A stretch of 64,000 nucleotides of DNA from Fulvimarina sp. (GCA_002700095.1 PACL01000053.1:1-64000); one strand, 5' to 3'. Shown: positions 16,013 through 26,527, numbered from the stretch's first letter. Translations and numbers: made by a program. The notes: generated by a model not told the origin, from the letters alone.

Positions 16013-17020
16013 TCAAGCGACGTCTCGCTTCAGGGCGGCGATCACGTCGCGCACGCTCATCCCCTCCGCCCGCGCGGCGAAATTGAGCGCCATGCGGTGC
16101 TGGAGGATCGGCTCGGCGAGCGCCATCACGTCGTCGGTGGAGGGCGCCAGCCGGCCTTCGTAGAGGGCGCGCGCCCTGACGCAGGTCATCAGCGACTGCG
16201 AGGCGCGCGGGCCGGGGCCCCAGGCGATGTGGGTGTCGGCCTCCTTGTGGCCGCTGCCGGGCCGGGCCGAGCGCACCAGGGTGAGGATCGCGTCGACGAC
16301 GCTGTCCGGCACAGGCATGCGCCGCACCAGCATCTGGATCTCGCGCAGGCGCACGGCGTCCAGCACCGGCTCGGCACGGTCCTCGGAGCCGCCTGTCTCC
16401 AGTAGGATGCGGCGCTCGGACGCAAGGTCCGGATAATGCACGTCCACCTGCATCAGGAACCGGTCGAGCTGCGCCTCGGGCAGCGGATAGGTGCCTTCCT
16501 GCTCCAGCGGGTTCTGGGTCGCGAGCACATGGAAGGGGGCGGGCAGGTCGTAGCGCTCGCCGGCGACGGTGACGTGATATTCCTGCATCGCCTGGAGGAG
16601 GGCCGACTGGGTGCGCGGCGAGGCGCGGTTGATCTCGTCGGCCATCAGGAGCTGGGCGAAGACCGGGCCCTTCACATAGCGGAAGGAGCGGCGGCCGGTC
16701 TCGTCCTGGTCCATCACCTCGGTGCCGATGATGTCGGAGGGCATCAGGTCCGGCGTGAACTGGATGCGCCGGGCGTCGAGGCCCATGGCGACGCCGAGTG
16801 TGTCGACGAGCTTGGTCTTGGCAAGGCCCGGCACGCCGACGAGCAGCGCATGGCCGCCGCCGAGAATGGCGATCACCGTCTGCTCGACGACACTCTCCTG
16901 TCCGAAGATCACCCGGCCGACGGATTGCCGCACCCTCGCGATGTCGGCGAGCGCGGCCTCGGCGAGGCCGACGATGGCGGATTCGCTCAGGGTCGATTCC
17001 TGCGGCGTGAGTATCGTCAT
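16013..17020 (-). CDS. MoxR-family AAA+ ATPase
   Basis: About 335 residues from the ATG at 17020, which has GGAGAG at -8; an in-frame start 19 codons upstream lacks this. The AAA_3 core is clear: Walker A GVPGLAKT, Walker B LLMADEIN, sensor 1 LATQNP, followed by EGTYPLPEAQLDRFLM, and the AAA_lid_2 helical domain at the C-terminus. MoxR proteins are chaperone-like ATPases that remodel or activate partner proteins, usually with VWA proteins encoded next to them. First gene of the leftward operon with DUF58, DUF4159 and a membrane protein, divergent from the DUF1285 gene. Confidence 0.95.
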   Translation of the reverse strand: MTILTPQESTLSESAIVGLAEAALADIARVRQSVGRVIFGQESVVEQTVIAILGGGHALLVGVPGLAKTKLVDTLGVAMGLDARRIQFTPDLMPSDIIGTEVMDQDETGRRSFRYVKGPVFAQLLMADEINRASPRTQSALLQAMQEYHVTVAGERYDLPAPFHVLATQNPLEQEGTYPLPEAQLDRFLMQVDVHYPDLASERRILLETGGSEDRAEPVLDAVRLREIQMLVRRMPVPDSVVDAILTLVRSARPGSGHKEADTHIAWGPGPRASQSLMTCVRARALYEGRLAPSTDDVMALAEPILQHRMALNFAARAEGMSVRDVIAALKRDVA

Positions 17021-17232
17021 GGGTGTCTCTCCATTGCCGGAACCGAAGTGTTCGCTGCGCGCCGACCGCGGGTCCATGATGGCAGGGTACGGGATGGAGC
17101 GGGTCGATCAATCAATACGATGGGGAATCTTGCTGGCAAGCGCCGGTCGGCCAACTATTTCGTGAGGACGAAGCCGGGCGAAAATGAGACCGGCCCCCAT
17201 CGCGGCGGCTCGGCCGGGACGAAGTGGATCTT

Positions 17233-17802
17233 ATGACAAATCAGCCACCTGACGAATCCGTGAGCCTTGCGGCTCTGATATCGCGTGCCGAGCGGGCCGG
17301 GCGGGGGGCGCCGCCGGTGGAGCGGTGGAACCCGGATTTCTGCGGCGATATCGACATGGTGATCAAGGCGGACGGCACCTGGCTCTATCAGGGGACGCCG
17401 ATTCGCCGCGAGGCGCTGAAGCGGCTGTTCTCCTCGGTGCTGCGCAAGGACGAAGACGGGCGCACCTATCTCGTCACCCCGGTGGAGCGCCTCGGCATCA
17501 CCGTCGAGGACGCGCCCTTCGTCGCGGTGGAGATGAGCCGAGAGGACGCCGGCACCGGCCCGGTGCTGACCTTCCGCACCGATGTCGGCGACGTGGTGGC
17601 GGCGGGGCCGGAGCACCCCGTCCGCTTCGCCGATGCCGAAGATGGCGGCTTCCGCCCCTATCTCCTGGTGCGCGGCCGGCTGGAGGCGGCGCTGACGCGG
17701 GCGCTCGCCATCGATCTCGCCGACTTGATCGAAGAAGACGCGGCCGGGCTGTTCCTGGTCTCGAACGGCGCCCGCTTCGACGTGCCGCAGGATGCCGCGT
17801 GA
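17233..17802 (+). CDS. DUF1285 domain-containing protein
   Basis: About 189 residues from the ATG at 17233; a GTG at 17224 is an alternative and neither has a strong Shine-Dalgarno. The sequence NPDFCGDIDMVIKADGTWLY near residue 35-55 and the GTPIRREALKRLFSSVLRKD segment are the hallmarks of DUF1285, a small beta-rich family of unknown function in alphaproteobacteria and other proteobacteria. It is first in a rightward operon with a NUDIX hydrolase (GTGA overlap) and the CCA-adding enzyme (ATGA overlap). That linkage gives no clear function. Confidence 0.9.
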   Translation: MTNQPPDESVSLAALISRAERAGRGAPPVERWNPDFCGDIDMVIKADGTWLYQGTPIRREALKRLFSSVLRKDEDGRTYLVTPVERLGITVEDAPFVAVEMSREDAGTGPVLTFRTDVGDVVAAGPEHPVRFADAEDGGFRPYLLVRGRLEAALTRALAIDLADLIEEDAAGLFLVSNGARFDVPQDAA

Positions 17803-18452
17803 GGGCGGCGACGCCGCTGTTCACGGCAGCCGACCTGAGGGCCCGGATCGGGGCCTCGCCGGACGGCGCCGGCAAGGGGCCGGGGGGAGCGGCCGAGCCG
17901 CCGGAATGGGGCGATCACCGCCTCAATCCCGATCTCGTCGCCGAGATGCTGAAGGCCGAGACCCGCGAGGCCGCCGTCTTGGTGCCGGTGGTCGAGCGTA
18001 GCGGCGAGGCGACGGTGATCCTGACGACGCGCACCCGCTCGCTGCGCAAGCATTCCGGCCAGATCGCCTTTCCCGGCGGCGCGATCGATCCGGAGGACAC
18101 GTCGCCCGAGGCGGCGGCGATGCGCGAGGCCTTCGAGGAGGTGGCGCTGGAGCCGCGCTTCGTCGAGCCGCTCGCCCGCCTGCCACGCTATCTGACGACC
18201 ACCGGGTTCCACATCACCCCGGTCGTCGCCATCGTGACGCCGGGTTTTGCCCTGAAGCCCAATCCCGGCGAGGTCGAGGACGTCTTCGAGGTTCCCTTGA
18301 GTTTCCTGATGGACGCTGCCAACCATCGCCAGGAGAGCCGCGAATTCGCCGGGCTCGTCCGCCACTATTTCACGATGCCCTTCGGCGAGCGCTTCATCTG
18401 GGGCGTCACGGCGGGCATCCTGCGCACACTCTACGAACGGTATTACGCATGA
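17799..18452 (+). CDS. NUDIX hydrolase, probable CoA pyrophosphatase
   Basis: About 217 residues, starting at the GTG that overlaps the DUF1285 stop; the frame upstream of it lies within that gene. The NUDIX region reads FPGGAIDPEDTSPEAAAMRE then AFEEVAL, in the form typical of the NUDT7/NudL group that cleaves coenzyme A and related pyrophosphates. A preceding LTTRTRSLRKHSGQIAFPGG segment carries the UPF0035-type LxxRSxxLxxHxGQxxFPGG pattern of that group. The final residue of the box is Ala where Gly is usual (EEVAL). CoA as substrate is inferred from the motif, not proven. Confidence 0.9.
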   Translation: MRAATPLFTAADLRARIGASPDGAGKGPGGAAEPPEWGDHRLNPDLVAEMLKAETREAAVLVPVVERSGEATVILTTRTRSLRKHSGQIAFPGGAIDPEDTSPEAAAMREAFEEVALEPRFVEPLARLPRYLTTTGFHITPVVAIVTPGFALKPNPGEVEDVFEVPLSFLMDAANHRQESREFAGLVRHYFTMPFGERFIWGVTAGILRTLYERYYA

Positions 18453-19696
18453 CCACGATCGCCGCCGACTGGCTGAGGGACGAGACGCTGCAGACCCTCC
18501 TCGCAGCCCTATCCGAGGGCGGCGAGGAGGCGCGCGTCGTCGGCGGGGCGGTGCGCAACACGCTGATGGCGCGGCCCGTCACCGACATCGACATCGCCGT
18601 GACGACGCTGCCCGAGGAGACCGTCCGCCGCGTCGAGGCGATCGGCCTCAAGGCGGTGCCGACCGGCATCGAGCATGGCACCATCACCGTCGTCGCCGAA
18701 GGGCGCCCCTATGAGGTGACGACGCTGCGCCGCGACATCGAGACGGACGGGCGCCACGCCGTCGTCACCTTCGGCCGCGACTGGCATGCCGATGCCGAGC
18801 GGCGCGACTTCACCATCAACGCCCTCTATGTGGACGCCGCGGGCGAGGTGCTCGATCTCGTCGGCGGCATCGCCGACATCCAGCGCGGCACCTTGCGCTT
18901 CATCGGCGATGCGGAGCAGCGGATCGTCGAGGACCGGTTGCGGATCCTGCGCTTCTTCCGCTTCTTCGCCTGGTACGGCCAGGGGCGGCCGGACGCAGAC
19001 GGCCTGCGCGCCGCAACGCGGCTGAAGGACGGGCTGACGAAGCTCTCCGCCGAGCGGGTCTGGAACGAGCTGCGCAAGCTGCTTTCCGCGCCCGATCCGT
19101 CGCGGGCGCTCTTGTGGATGCGACAGACCGGGGCGCTGACCATCGTCCTGCCGGAGAGCGAGCGCTGGGGGATCGACCACATCCACGCGCTGGTCGAGAC
19201 CGGCCGGGCGCGGGGCTGGCAGCCGGACCCCCTCTTGCGTCTCATGGCGATCGTGCCGCCCGATCCCGCCCGCCTCGCCGGGCTGGCGAAGCGGCTGAAG
19301 CTCGCCAATCACGAGCGCGACCGGCTCGCAGGCTTTGCTGCCGAGACAGCGCCCGGCCCGGACGAGAGCGACCGGGCGCTGAAGGCGCGGCTCTATTTCG
19401 GCGACCGCCAGGCGATCGAGGACGTCCTGCGGCTGGAACTTGCCAAGGCGCAGGGCAAGATCGGCGAGGATGCCGCCGCGCTGGAGCGGGTCGCGCGCCT
19501 TGCGGCACGGCTCGGCACGGCCGAGACTTTCGTGCCGCCGGTCTTCCCCATCGGCGGCGACGACCTGAAGGCCCGCGGCTTTGCGCCGGGGCCGGAGCTC
19601 GGGCAGGAACTCGAGCGGCTGAAGCGGATCTGGGCCGGAGGCGGCTTTCAGCTGTCGGCGCAGGACCTCCTCGCGGCGAGCGACAAGGGCGCGTAG
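18449..19696 (+). CDS. cca: CCA tRNA nucleotidyltransferase (class II poly-A polymerase family)
   Basis: A 415-residue protein overlapping the NUDIX stop by ATGA. The N-terminal head shows the RVVGGAVRN template loop and the metal-binding D-I-D of VTDIDIAVTTLP, followed by the RRDFTINAL motif and the RNA- and SrmB-binding domain (EDRLRILRFFRFFAWYG). Class II enzymes add or repair the 3'-CCA of tRNAs in the cytoplasm without a template; the length fits alphaproteobacterial members. Last gene of the DUF1285-NUDIX operon and convergent with gltA. Confidence 0.96.
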   Translation: MTTIAADWLRDETLQTLLAALSEGGEEARVVGGAVRNTLMARPVTDIDIAVTTLPEETVRRVEAIGLKAVPTGIEHGTITVVAEGRPYEVTTLRRDIETDGRHAVVTFGRDWHADAERRDFTINALYVDAAGEVLDLVGGIADIQRGTLRFIGDAEQRIVEDRLRILRFFRFFAWYGQGRPDADGLRAATRLKDGLTKLSAERVWNELRKLLSAPDPSRALLWMRQTGALTIVLPESERWGIDHIHALVETGRARGWQPDPLLRLMAIVPPDPARLAGLAKRLKLANHERDRLAGFAAETAPGPDESDRALKARLYFGDRQAIEDVLRLELAKAQGKIGEDAAALERVARLAARLGTAETFVPPVFPIGGDDLKARGFAPGPELGQELERLKRIWAGGGFQLSAQDLLAASDKGA

Positions 19697-19808
19697 GGCC
19701 GGACATCGGGCGCCCCGGAGCTGCGAGGAACCGGGTGCCGCTTCGGTTCGCGTCATGCAACGTGCCGCCCATGGCCTCGCGAACCCGGCCGCGCCGAGTT
19801 CATCCTTT

Positions 19809-19843
19809 CCCGAACAACAAAGCCCCGCCTTTCGGCAGGGCTC
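19809..19843 (-). terminator. Rho-independent terminator of gltA
   Basis: Read leftward: stem AGCCCTGCC, loop GAAA, GGCGGGGCT (one mismatch), then a T-rich tail TTGTTGTT. It lies about 50 bp past the gltA stop. It also sits at the end of the convergent cca operon and may partly serve both. Confidence 0.8.
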
Positions 19844-19889
19844 TGGGCGTTCGGAGACTTGCGACGGGAGAACGCGCGCGGCGCTCTTG

Positions 19890-21182
19890 TCAGTCGCGCT
19901 CCTCGGGCGAGACGTAGTCGCGCATCGGGGCGCCGGTATAGAGCTGGCGCGGACGGCCGATCCGCTGATGCGGATCCTCGATCATCTCCTTCCACTGGGC
20001 GATCCAGCCGACGGTGCGCGCCACGGCGAAGAGCACCGTGAACATCGTGGTCGGGAAGCCCAGCGCCTTCAGCGTGATGCCGGAGTAGAAGTCGACGTTC
20101 GGATAGAGCTTCTTCTCGATGAAATACTCGTCGGTGAGCGCGATGCGCTCCAGCTCCATCGCCACCTCGAGCAGCGGATCGTCCTTGATGCCGAGCTCGT
20201 CGAGCACCTCGTGGCAGGTCTGCTGCATGATCTTGGCGCGCGGGTCGTAGTTCTTGTAGACCCGGTGGCCGAAGCCCATCAGGCGGAACGGATCGTTCTT
20301 GTCCTTGGCCCTGGCGATGAACTCCGGGATGCGGTCCTTCGAACCGATCTCCATCAGCATGTTGAGCGCGGCCTCGTTGGCGCCGCCATGGGCGGGGCCC
20401 CAGAGGCAGGCGATGCCGGCGGCGACGCAGGCGAACGGATTCGCGCCCGACGAGCCGGCGAGCCGCACCGTCGAGGTCGAGGCGTTCTGCTCGTGATCGG
20501 CATGCAGGATGAAGATGCGATCCATCGCCCGCGCCAGTACCGGGTTGATCCGGTAGGGCTCGCAGGGAACCGCGAAGCACATGTGCAGGAAGTTTTCCGC
20601 GTAGGACAGGTCATTGCGCGGATAAACGAAGGGCTGGCCGATGTGGTACTTGTAGGCCATCGCCGCGATCGTCGGCATCTTGGCGACCATGCGCAGGCTC
20701 GCCACCATCCGCTGGTGCGGATCGGCGATGTCGGTCGAATCGTGGTAGAAGGCCGAGAGTGCGCCGACCGAGCCGCACATGACGGCCATCGGGTGGGCGT
20801 CGCGGCGGAAGCCGGTGAAGAAGCGGCTCATCTGCTCGTGGATCATCGTGTGCCGCGTGACCCGGTAGACGAAGTCGTCCTTCTCGCGCTGGGTCGGAAG
20901 CTCGCCATACAGCAGGAGATAGCAGGTCTCGAGATAGTCGCCGCGCTCGGCGAGCTGGTCGATCGGGTATCCGCGATGAAGCAGAATGCCCTCGTCACCG
21001 TCGATATAGGTGATCTTCGATTCGCAGGACGCCGTCGAGGAGAACCCGGGATCGTAGGTGAACACGCCGCCCTGCTTGTAGAGGCTGGTGACGTCGATCA
21101 CGTCCGGACCGAGGGTGCCGCTACGCATCTCCAGACCGGCATTCGTCGATCCGAAATTGAGTTTCGCCGACTGTTCTGTCAT
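19890..21182 (-). CDS. gltA: Citrate synthase
   Basis: About 430 residues from the ATG at 21182, which has a strong GGAAGGA at -9; a start five codons upstream is also in frame. The catalytic set is present: [14 protein letters not shown] (first His region), [11 protein letters not shown] (second His) and the C-terminal MRDYV stretch near the last catalytic residues. The length and the N-terminal beta-domain fit the type II hexameric enzymes of Gram-negative bacteria, which condense acetyl-CoA with oxaloacetate and are allosterically inhibited by NADH. It lies downstream of gltX on the same strand with a 140-bp gap, probably with its own promoter. Confidence 0.98.
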   Translation of the reverse strand: MTEQSAKLNFGSTNAGLEMRSGTLGPDVIDVTSLYKQGGVFTYDPGFSSTASCESKITYIDGDEGILLHRGYPIDQLAERGDYLETCYLLLYGELPTQREKDDFVYRVTRHTMIHEQMSRFFTGFRRDAHPMAVMCGSVGALSAFYHDSTDIADPHQRMVASLRMVAKMPTIAAMAYKYHIGQPFVYPRNDLSYAENFLHMCFAVPCEPYRINPVLARAMDRIFILHADHEQNASTSTVRLAGSSGANPFACVAAGIACLWGPAHGGANEAALNMLMEIGSKDRIPEFIARAKDKNDPFRLMGFGHRVYKNYDPRAKIMQQTCHEVLDELGIKDDPLLEVAMELERIALTDEYFIEKKLYPNVDFYSGITLKALGFPTTMFTVLFAVARTVGWIAQWKEMIEDPHQRIGRPRQLYTGAPMRDYVSPEERD

Positions 21183-21322
21183 GCGTCGTCCTTCCATGAA
21201 TCGCGGCTACGAATGCGTTTTCGCAGCGCACACGTTTCAGCCACTCTTTGCCTACTCCAAAGGCTTGAGCACCACAAGTTATGCCCCCAAGCCTGCTGCG
21301 GCGCAATAAGATGCGCCGATGC

Positions 21323-22744
21323 TCAGTGGCTCTGGTCCCTGAGCCGGGCAAGCGACTCGTCCCGGCCGAGAACCGCCAGAACGTCGAAGACACCGGGTGA
21401 GGTGGTGCGGCCGGTGAGCGCGGCGCGCAGCGGCTGGGCCGCCTTGCCGAGCTTGATTTCCGCCCGTTCCGCATAGTCGCGGACGATGGCTTCCAGCGCC
21501 TCCACCGACCAGCTCTCGGATGCCTCGAAAAGCGGCAGAAGGTCGGCGACGACCTTGCGGCCGCCGTCGGCGAGGATCGCCTCGGCCTTTTCTTCCATCG
21601 CCAGCGGGCGGGCGGCGAAGAGGAACGCCGCGCCGTCGGTCAGCTCGACCAGCGTCTTCGCCCGGTCCTTCAGCCCGGGCATCGCGGCCGTGAGCTTTTC
21701 GCGGGTGCTGGCGTCGTCCGCCTGCTTCAGGATCGCGCCATTGGGCAGGACGTCGCGGCTGTCCATCAGCATGTCGACGAGATCGGCGGCGGCGCTCGCC
21801 CGGATCCAGTGGCCGTTGATCGCCTCGAGCTTCTTGAAGTCGAACCGCGCCGCGCCCTTGTTGACCTGCGGCAGATCGAACCAGGCGATCAGCTGCTCGG
21901 TGGAGATGATCTCCTCGTCGCCATGGGCCCAGCCGAGGCGGACGAGATAGTTGCGCAGCGCCACCGGCAGGTAGCCCATCTCGCGATAGGCCTCGACGCC
22001 CAGCGCCCCGTGCCGCTTCGACAGCTTGGCCCCGTCGGCGCCATGGATCAGCGGGATATGCGCCATCACCGGCACTTTCCAGCCCATCGCCTGGTAGATC
22101 AGCGTCTGGCGGCCGGCATTGGTCAGGTGGTCGTCGCCGCGGATGATGTGGGTGACGCCCATGTCATGGTCGTCGACGACGACGGCGAGCATGTAGGTGG
22201 GCGAGCCGTCGGAGCGCAAAAGGACCAGATCGTCGAGGTCCTTGTTCGGGAACCGCACCGTCCCCTGCACCTCGTCCTCCACGACGGTCTCGCCCTCGAG
22301 GGGCGCGCGCAGACGGATCACCGGCTTGATGCCCTCCGGCGCCTCGGACGGATCGCGGTCGCGCCAGCGGCCGTCGTAGCGCGGCGGGCGCTTCTCGGCC
22401 TTGGCCGTCTCGCGCATCTCCTCGAGCTCGGCCTGGGAGGCGTAGCAGCGATAGGCCTGGCCTTTGGCCAGCATCTCCTCGACCGCCGCCCGGTGCCGAT
22501 CGGCCCGCTCATATTGCGACACCGGCGGCTCGTCGGCGGACAGGCCCAGCCAGTCGAGTCCCTCGATGATCGCCTTGACGGCCGCTTCGGTGGACCGGGC
22601 GCGATCGGTGTCCTCGATGCGCAGCAGCATCTTGCCGCCCTTGGCGCGGGCATAGAGCCAGTTGAACAGGGCCGTGCGCGCGCCGCCGATGTGCAGGAAC
22701 CCGGTCGGCGAGGGGGCAAAGCGGGTGACGACGGGATCCGCCAT
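21323..22744 (-). CDS. gltX: Glutamyl-tRNA synthetase
   Basis: About 473 residues from the ATG at 22744 (GGAG at -9). Class Ib synthetase motifs are clear: the HIGH motif in [16 protein letters not shown] and the KMSKS-type KLSKRHG. The C-terminal anticodon-binding alpha-helical cage completes the protein. It charges tRNA-Glu; alphaproteobacteria often carry two gltX genes and use one for tRNA-Gln misacylation as well. Discriminating versus non-discriminating cannot be decided here. Divergent from comEC, with a palindromic intergenic region. Confidence 0.97.
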   Translation of the reverse strand: MADPVVTRFAPSPTGFLHIGGARTALFNWLYARAKGGKMLLRIEDTDRARSTEAAVKAIIEGLDWLGLSADEPPVSQYERADRHRAAVEEMLAKGQAYRCYASQAELEEMRETAKAEKRPPRYDGRWRDRDPSEAPEGIKPVIRLRAPLEGETVVEDEVQGTVRFPNKDLDDLVLLRSDGSPTYMLAVVVDDHDMGVTHIIRGDDHLTNAGRQTLIYQAMGWKVPVMAHIPLIHGADGAKLSKRHGALGVEAYREMGYLPVALRNYLVRLGWAHGDEEIISTEQLIAWFDLPQVNKGAARFDFKKLEAINGHWIRASAAADLVDMLMDSRDVLPNGAILKQADDASTREKLTAAMPGLKDRAKTLVELTDGAAFLFAARPLAMEEKAEAILADGGRKVVADLLPLFEASESWSVEALEAIVRDYAERAEIKLGKAAQPLRAALTGRTTSPGVFDVLAVLGRDESLARLRDQSH

Positions 22745-22765
22745 GTCGACTCCAGTTTTCAAACG

Positions 22766-22802
22766 ATGCGGCGTGGCGCGGTTTTTCTAAAAACCGTCGC
22801 AT
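22766..22802. promoter_or_regulatory. Nested dyad between divergent gltX and comEC
   Basis: Inner palindrome CGGTTTTT-CT-AAAAACCG (22779-22796) with outer arms ATGCG (22766-22770) and CGCAT (22798-22802). It occupies most of the 60-bp space between the two start codons. It could be an operator or a transcript hairpin near the comEC start. Confidence 0.45.
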
Positions 22803-22804
22803 TC

Positions 22805-25522
22805 ATGCGCCGGCTGTGTAGCATAGGACCGTCGAGGTGCAAGCGAAGGGCGGGACGGCCATTGCCGCAGGCGCCAGCCACGAAGGGGCTCGAGCGCCCG
22901 CAGGGACCGTCGGCCGGCGGTCGCTGGGCCTCGCTCCTGCGCCGGGCCTTCGCCCGCGGCAGATGGTCCGGCGGCCGCGGCAGCTCCGGCGCCCCGGGTA
23001 TCCCCTATGACCGTGGCGGATTTGACGACGACCGGGCGGACGCCTGGCCTGGCGATGGGTCCCGTCTGGAGGCGGCCGGCGCTTGGCTGAACCGACAGGC
23101 GGCGGTCGAGGCCGCTCATCGCTCCGGCTTTCACGTCCTGCCCGTCGCGCTGATTTCCGGCGCGGCCGCCGTCTTCGCCCTCGACTGGCGGCCGGACCTT
23201 CTTGCAACGATCCTCGCCGCTGCCCTGCTGGGGGCGCTGGCGCTGTGGGCCGCCGCCCATCCGATGCTGCGAGCGTTGCTTCTCGGCCTCGCCGGCCTTC
23301 TCGCCGGGGCGCTTCTGTCCTTGGCCGATGGCGGGACGACGCGGACGACGATCATCTCCGGCACCGCGACCACCCGCATCGCCGGCACCATCGTCCAGGC
23401 CTCGCGCGACGAGAAGGGGCGCATGCGCTATCTCGTCGCCATCACCGGCACCGTCCGCCCGGTGCTGTCCCGGCCGCCGGAGCGGGTCCGGATCCTCGTC
23501 AGCGCCGACCACGCCGCCAGGGCGCCCGGCGATGCCTATTACGGCCTCGTTCGGCTTGGACCGCCCTCCGGGCCGGCGTCGCCCGGCAGCCACGATTTCG
23601 CCTATCAGCCCTTCTTCGACGGCATCGGCGGTCTCGGCTTCGCGCTCGGCGCGCCCGATGACGGGCCCGCCGAGGGGCTCCTGCCGCCGCCTGAACCGGG
23701 CTTCGTCGACAGCCTCGCCATCCTTTTGGAGCGCATCCGCGGGACGATGACCCGGCGCATCACCGAGGCGGCAGGCGGCGGCGAAGCGGGCGCCATCGCC
23801 GCGGCCCTCGTCACCGGGGAGCGCACCGGCATTCCGGATGATGCCGAAACCTGGCTGCGCGGTGTCGGCCTTGCTCATGTCCTGTCGATCTCCGGCCTGC
23901 ATCTCGCCATCGTCGCGGGCTCGGCGCTGCTCCTGCTGCGCTCCGGCCTCGCATTGGTGCCGGCGCTGGCACTGAACTACCCGGTGAAGAAGATCGCGGC
24001 GGTGGCGGCTCTTCTCGTCGCCGCCCTCTACCTGTTGCTTTCCGGCGGCAACATCGCCACCCAGCGCGCCTTCGTGATGCTGGCGGTGATGCTCGCCGCC
24101 GTTATCGCGGACCGTCCGGCGCTCACCCTGCGCAACGTCTCCATTGCCGCGCTGGTCGTCGTCGTCACAGCGCCCCATTCCGTCACCACGGCGAGCTTCC
24201 AGATGAGCTTTGCCGCGACCCTCTCCCTCGTTGCCGGCTACGGCGCCATCATGCGCCGACGCGGCGCCGCGAAGGCTGCGCCCTCTGATCGGCGCCTCGC
24301 ATCGCGGCTTTTGGCCGGGGCGGGGGCGACGGTCCTCGGCATCGTCGTCAGCTCGATCGTCGCCGGCGCTGCGACCGCGCCCTTCGCGGCCTATCATTTC
24401 CACCGCGTCGCTCCCTTCGGTCTCGTCGCCAACGTCCTCACTCTGCCGATCTTCACCCTGATCGTCATGCCCCTCGGGCTCGTCGGGTCCTTGCTGATGC
24501 CCTTCGGTCTCGACGGCTGGTGCTTCCGTCTGATGGGTCTGTCGCTCGATGTGGTCCTGTGGATCTCCGAATGGCTCTTCGGTGTCCTGCCCGACCGGGG
24601 CACCGGGCCGATCTCCGGAACCGGCGTCGTGCTCCTCACGGCGGCACTGTTTGCAGCGTCGTTCTTCGCCAGCAGGCTGCGCTGGGTCGCCCTGCCGTTG
24701 GCGATCGCCGGCCTCCTGACCATCCGCGACACCTCCGACCCGCCGCAGCTCGTCGTCTACGAGGACGGCCGCACGATCGCCGCCTTCACCGGCGACGGCG
24801 CGATCCACCACCTCGCCAAACGGCCGAAGCGCTTCGTCACCGACCAGTGGGAGCGCAGCTTCGGCGCGATTCCGGCCGTCGCGGCCCTGCCGCCGCCGCT
24901 CACTCAATCGCTGCCGATCAATGCGTCCTTGCCGCAACCCGCTCAGGCGCCACAGGCAGCCGACGCGACCTCACCGGCCACGGAACCGGTGCCGAGACGA
25001 ACCCCCGGCGTGGCACCCGCTGCCCTCCCTGCCACTCCGCCATCGTCGTTGCACGCCATCGCGCTGCCATGCGATGCGGATTTCTGCCGCTTCACGACCC
25101 GCGATGGCCTGCGCATCGTCTGGACCAGCGACTACAAGCGGACCGGCGAGGCCTGCGACGGCGGCGACGTGGCCATCGTCGCCCGCGCCATCCGCCTGGA
25201 GCGTTGCCGCTCCGGCGCGCTGCTGGTCACCTTGCGCACCCTGCGCGCCACCGGCTCGCTGGCGCTCTATCGCGACCCCGCGACAGGGCTGCCCGTCCTG
25301 CAGCGGTCCGTACCGGCGGATCCGCCGCCCTGGAACCGGCACCGGCTGGCGCCATGGCCGGAATACTGGCGCAAGCCCGCCGCCGAGAAGCAAGCCCCGG
25401 CTGGCGCTGGCGCAACACCGAACCCCGGCTTGCGCGCCGAGGCGCCGGCGCAGTCGATCGTTTCCTCCGCCGGATCAGCCGCCGAGTTGCAGTCCGGACA
25501 GGCGGGGCAGCCCGCTCAGTAG
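22805..25522 (+). CDS. ComEC/Rec2-family DNA-uptake membrane protein
   Basis: About 905 residues if the ATG at 22805 is used; no start has a good ribosome-binding site and a TTG near 22859 is possible. A basic, disordered N-terminal ~100 residues is followed by hydrophobic segments and the DUF4131-like OB region ([20 protein letters not shown]). The Competence domain follows, with its hallmark [11 protein letters not shown] and the many helices up to residue ~650. The C-terminal part with Pro-rich linkers replaces a clear metallo-beta-lactamase domain, as is common in alphaproteobacteria. ComEC proteins form the inner-membrane channel for single-stranded DNA in transformation. No other competence genes are nearby. 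It converges on lexA, overlapping by 7 bp. Confidence 0.88.
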   Translation: MRRLCSIGPSRCKRRAGRPLPQAPATKGLERPQGPSAGGRWASLLRRAFARGRWSGGRGSSGAPGIPYDRGGFDDDRADAWPGDGSRLEAAGAWLNRQAAVEAAHRSGFHVLPVALISGAAAVFALDWRPDLLATILAAALLGALALWAAAHPMLRALLLGLAGLLAGALLSLADGGTTRTTIISGTATTRIAGTIVQASRDEKGRMRYLVAITGTVRPVLSRPPERVRILVSADHAARAPGDAYYGLVRLGPPSGPASPGSHDFAYQPFFDGIGGLGFALGAPDDGPAEGLLPPPEPGFVDSLAILLERIRGTMTRRITEAAGGGEAGAIAAALVTGERTGIPDDAETWLRGVGLAHVLSISGLHLAIVAGSALLLLRSGLALVPALALNYPVKKIAAVAALLVAALYLLLSGGNIATQRAFVMLAVMLAAVIADRPALTLRNVSIAALVVVVTAPHSVTTASFQMSFAATLSLVAGYGAIMRRRGAAKAAPSDRRLASRLLAGAGATVLGIVVSSIVAGAATAPFAAYHFHRVAPFGLVANVLTLPIFTLIVMPLGLVGSLLMPFGLDGWCFRLMGLSLDVVLWISEWLFGVLPDRGTGPISGTGVVLLTAALFAASFFASRLRWVALPLAIAGLLTIRDTSDPPQLVVYEDGRTIAAFTGDGAIHHLAKRPKRFVTDQWERSFGAIPAVAALPPPLTQSLPINASLPQPAQAPQAADATSPATEPVPRRTPGVAPAALPATPPSSLHAIALPCDADFCRFTTRDGLRIVWTSDYKRTGEACDGGDVAIVARAIRLERCRSGALLVTLRTLRATGSLALYRDPATGLPVLQRSVPADPPPWNRHRLAPWPEYWRKPAAEKQAPAGAGATPNPGLRAEAPAQSIVSSAGSAAELQSGQAGQPAQ

Positions 25523-26280
25523 CGCCGGATCAGCCCGACCAGCCGGCCCTGGACCTTCACCCGGTCGGCCCCGAAGATGCGGGTCTCGTACGCAGGGTTG
25601 GCGGCTTCCAGGGCGATCGTGTCGCCGCGTCGGCGAAACCGCTTCAGCGTCGCCTCCTCGTCGTCGACCAGGGCCACGACGATGTCGCCCGGCGAGGCCG
25701 TGTCGATGCGGCGAATCACCACCGTGTCGCCGTCGAGGATGCCGGCCTCCACCATCGAATCGCCCTTGACGTCGAGGGCGAAGTGCTCGCCGGTGCCGAG
25801 CATCTCAGGCGGAACCTGGATCGAATGGGTGTTGGTCTGGATGGCGGAGATCGGCACGCCCGCCGCGATCCGGCCCATCACAGGCACCGCAACGGCGCTC
25901 TCCGGCGCGGTCTGGACCGGCCGCGGAGCCGAGGACACCGCCGTCGGCCGCCTTGCCGCGCCGGACCGCTCCGCCACCTCGCCGCGGGCGGTGCCGAGGC
26001 TGCCGTCGATGACGCTTGGCGTGAAGCCGCTCTTGGCTGCCGGCTGCGGCCGGCCGTTGCGCATGGATTCGGGCAGCTTCAGCACCTCGAGCGCCCGGGC
26101 CCGATTCGGCAGCCGGCGAATGAAGCCGCGCTCCTCGAGTGCGGTGATCAGCCGGTGGATGCCGGACTTCGACCGCAGCTCCAGCGCGTCCTTCATCTCG
26201 TCGAAGGAGGGGGGCACGCCACTCTCCTTCAGCCGTTCATGAATGAACAACAGAAGGTCGTGCTGTTTGCGCGTTAGCAT
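25516..26280 (-). CDS. lexA: LexA repressor (SOS response)
   Basis: A 254-residue protein with an N-terminal winged helix ([20 protein letters not shown], recognition helix around [10 protein letters not shown]). A long Ala/Pro-rich linker of about 60 residues and the S24 peptidase domain follow. The self-cleavage site is [13 protein letters not shown] (Ala-Gly), the catalytic Ser is in [11 protein letters not shown], and the Lys in DEEATLKRF. LexA represses DNA-repair genes and cleaves itself when stimulated by RecA filaments. An SOS box of the alphaproteobacterial type sits about 40 bp upstream of the start, indicating autoregulation. It is transcribed away from the RTX-phosphodiesterase gene. 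Confidence 0.98.
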   Translation of the reverse strand: MLTRKQHDLLLFIHERLKESGVPPSFDEMKDALELRSKSGIHRLITALEERGFIRRLPNRARALEVLKLPESMRNGRPQPAAKSGFTPSVIDGSLGTARGEVAERSGAARRPTAVSSAPRPVQTAPESAVAVPVMGRIAAGVPISAIQTNTHSIQVPPEMLGTGEHFALDVKGDSMVEAGILDGDTVVIRRIDTASPGDIVVALVDDEEATLKRFRRRGDTIALEAANPAYETRIFGADRVKVQGRLVGLIRRY

Positions 26281-26318
26281 GACGGACCTCTAAAAACAAA
26301 ACCTGAACAAACCTATCT

Positions 26319-26333
26319 GTTCTAGTTGTGTTC
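26319..26333. promoter_or_regulatory. SOS box (LexA operator) of lexA
   Basis: GTTCTAGTTGTGTTC fits exactly the alphaproteobacterial LexA operator GTTC-N7-GTTC. It lies about 40 bp upstream of the lexA start codon. An adjacent GAAC at 26304-26307 also forms a GAAC-N11-GTTC dyad with the first GTTC. Confidence 0.85.
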
Positions 26334-26507
26334 CGCAAGAGGCTTTTGTGTCCTCGTGGATACCCATCATGAACCGGGGCTACCGTTTGCGATCTCCCGG
26401 TCCAGCTGGAAATCCGGTGCCAGATGCCGGCGGTGCCGCAGGCACGCCGTGTCATGCAAGCTGCCGGAAGGGGACCATGCCCGATCTGGCATCCGAGAGG
26501 GAAGGGC

Positions 26508-26527
26508 CGCGGCGCCGAGGCGCCGCG
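26508..26527 (-). terminator. GC hairpin after the RTX-phosphodiesterase gene
   Basis: CGCGGCGCC-GA-GGCGCCGCG is a perfect 9-bp inverted repeat 42 bp past the stop codon of the leftward RTX gene. Only a short pyrimidine-rich stretch follows, so termination is plausible but not proven. Confidence 0.5.
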
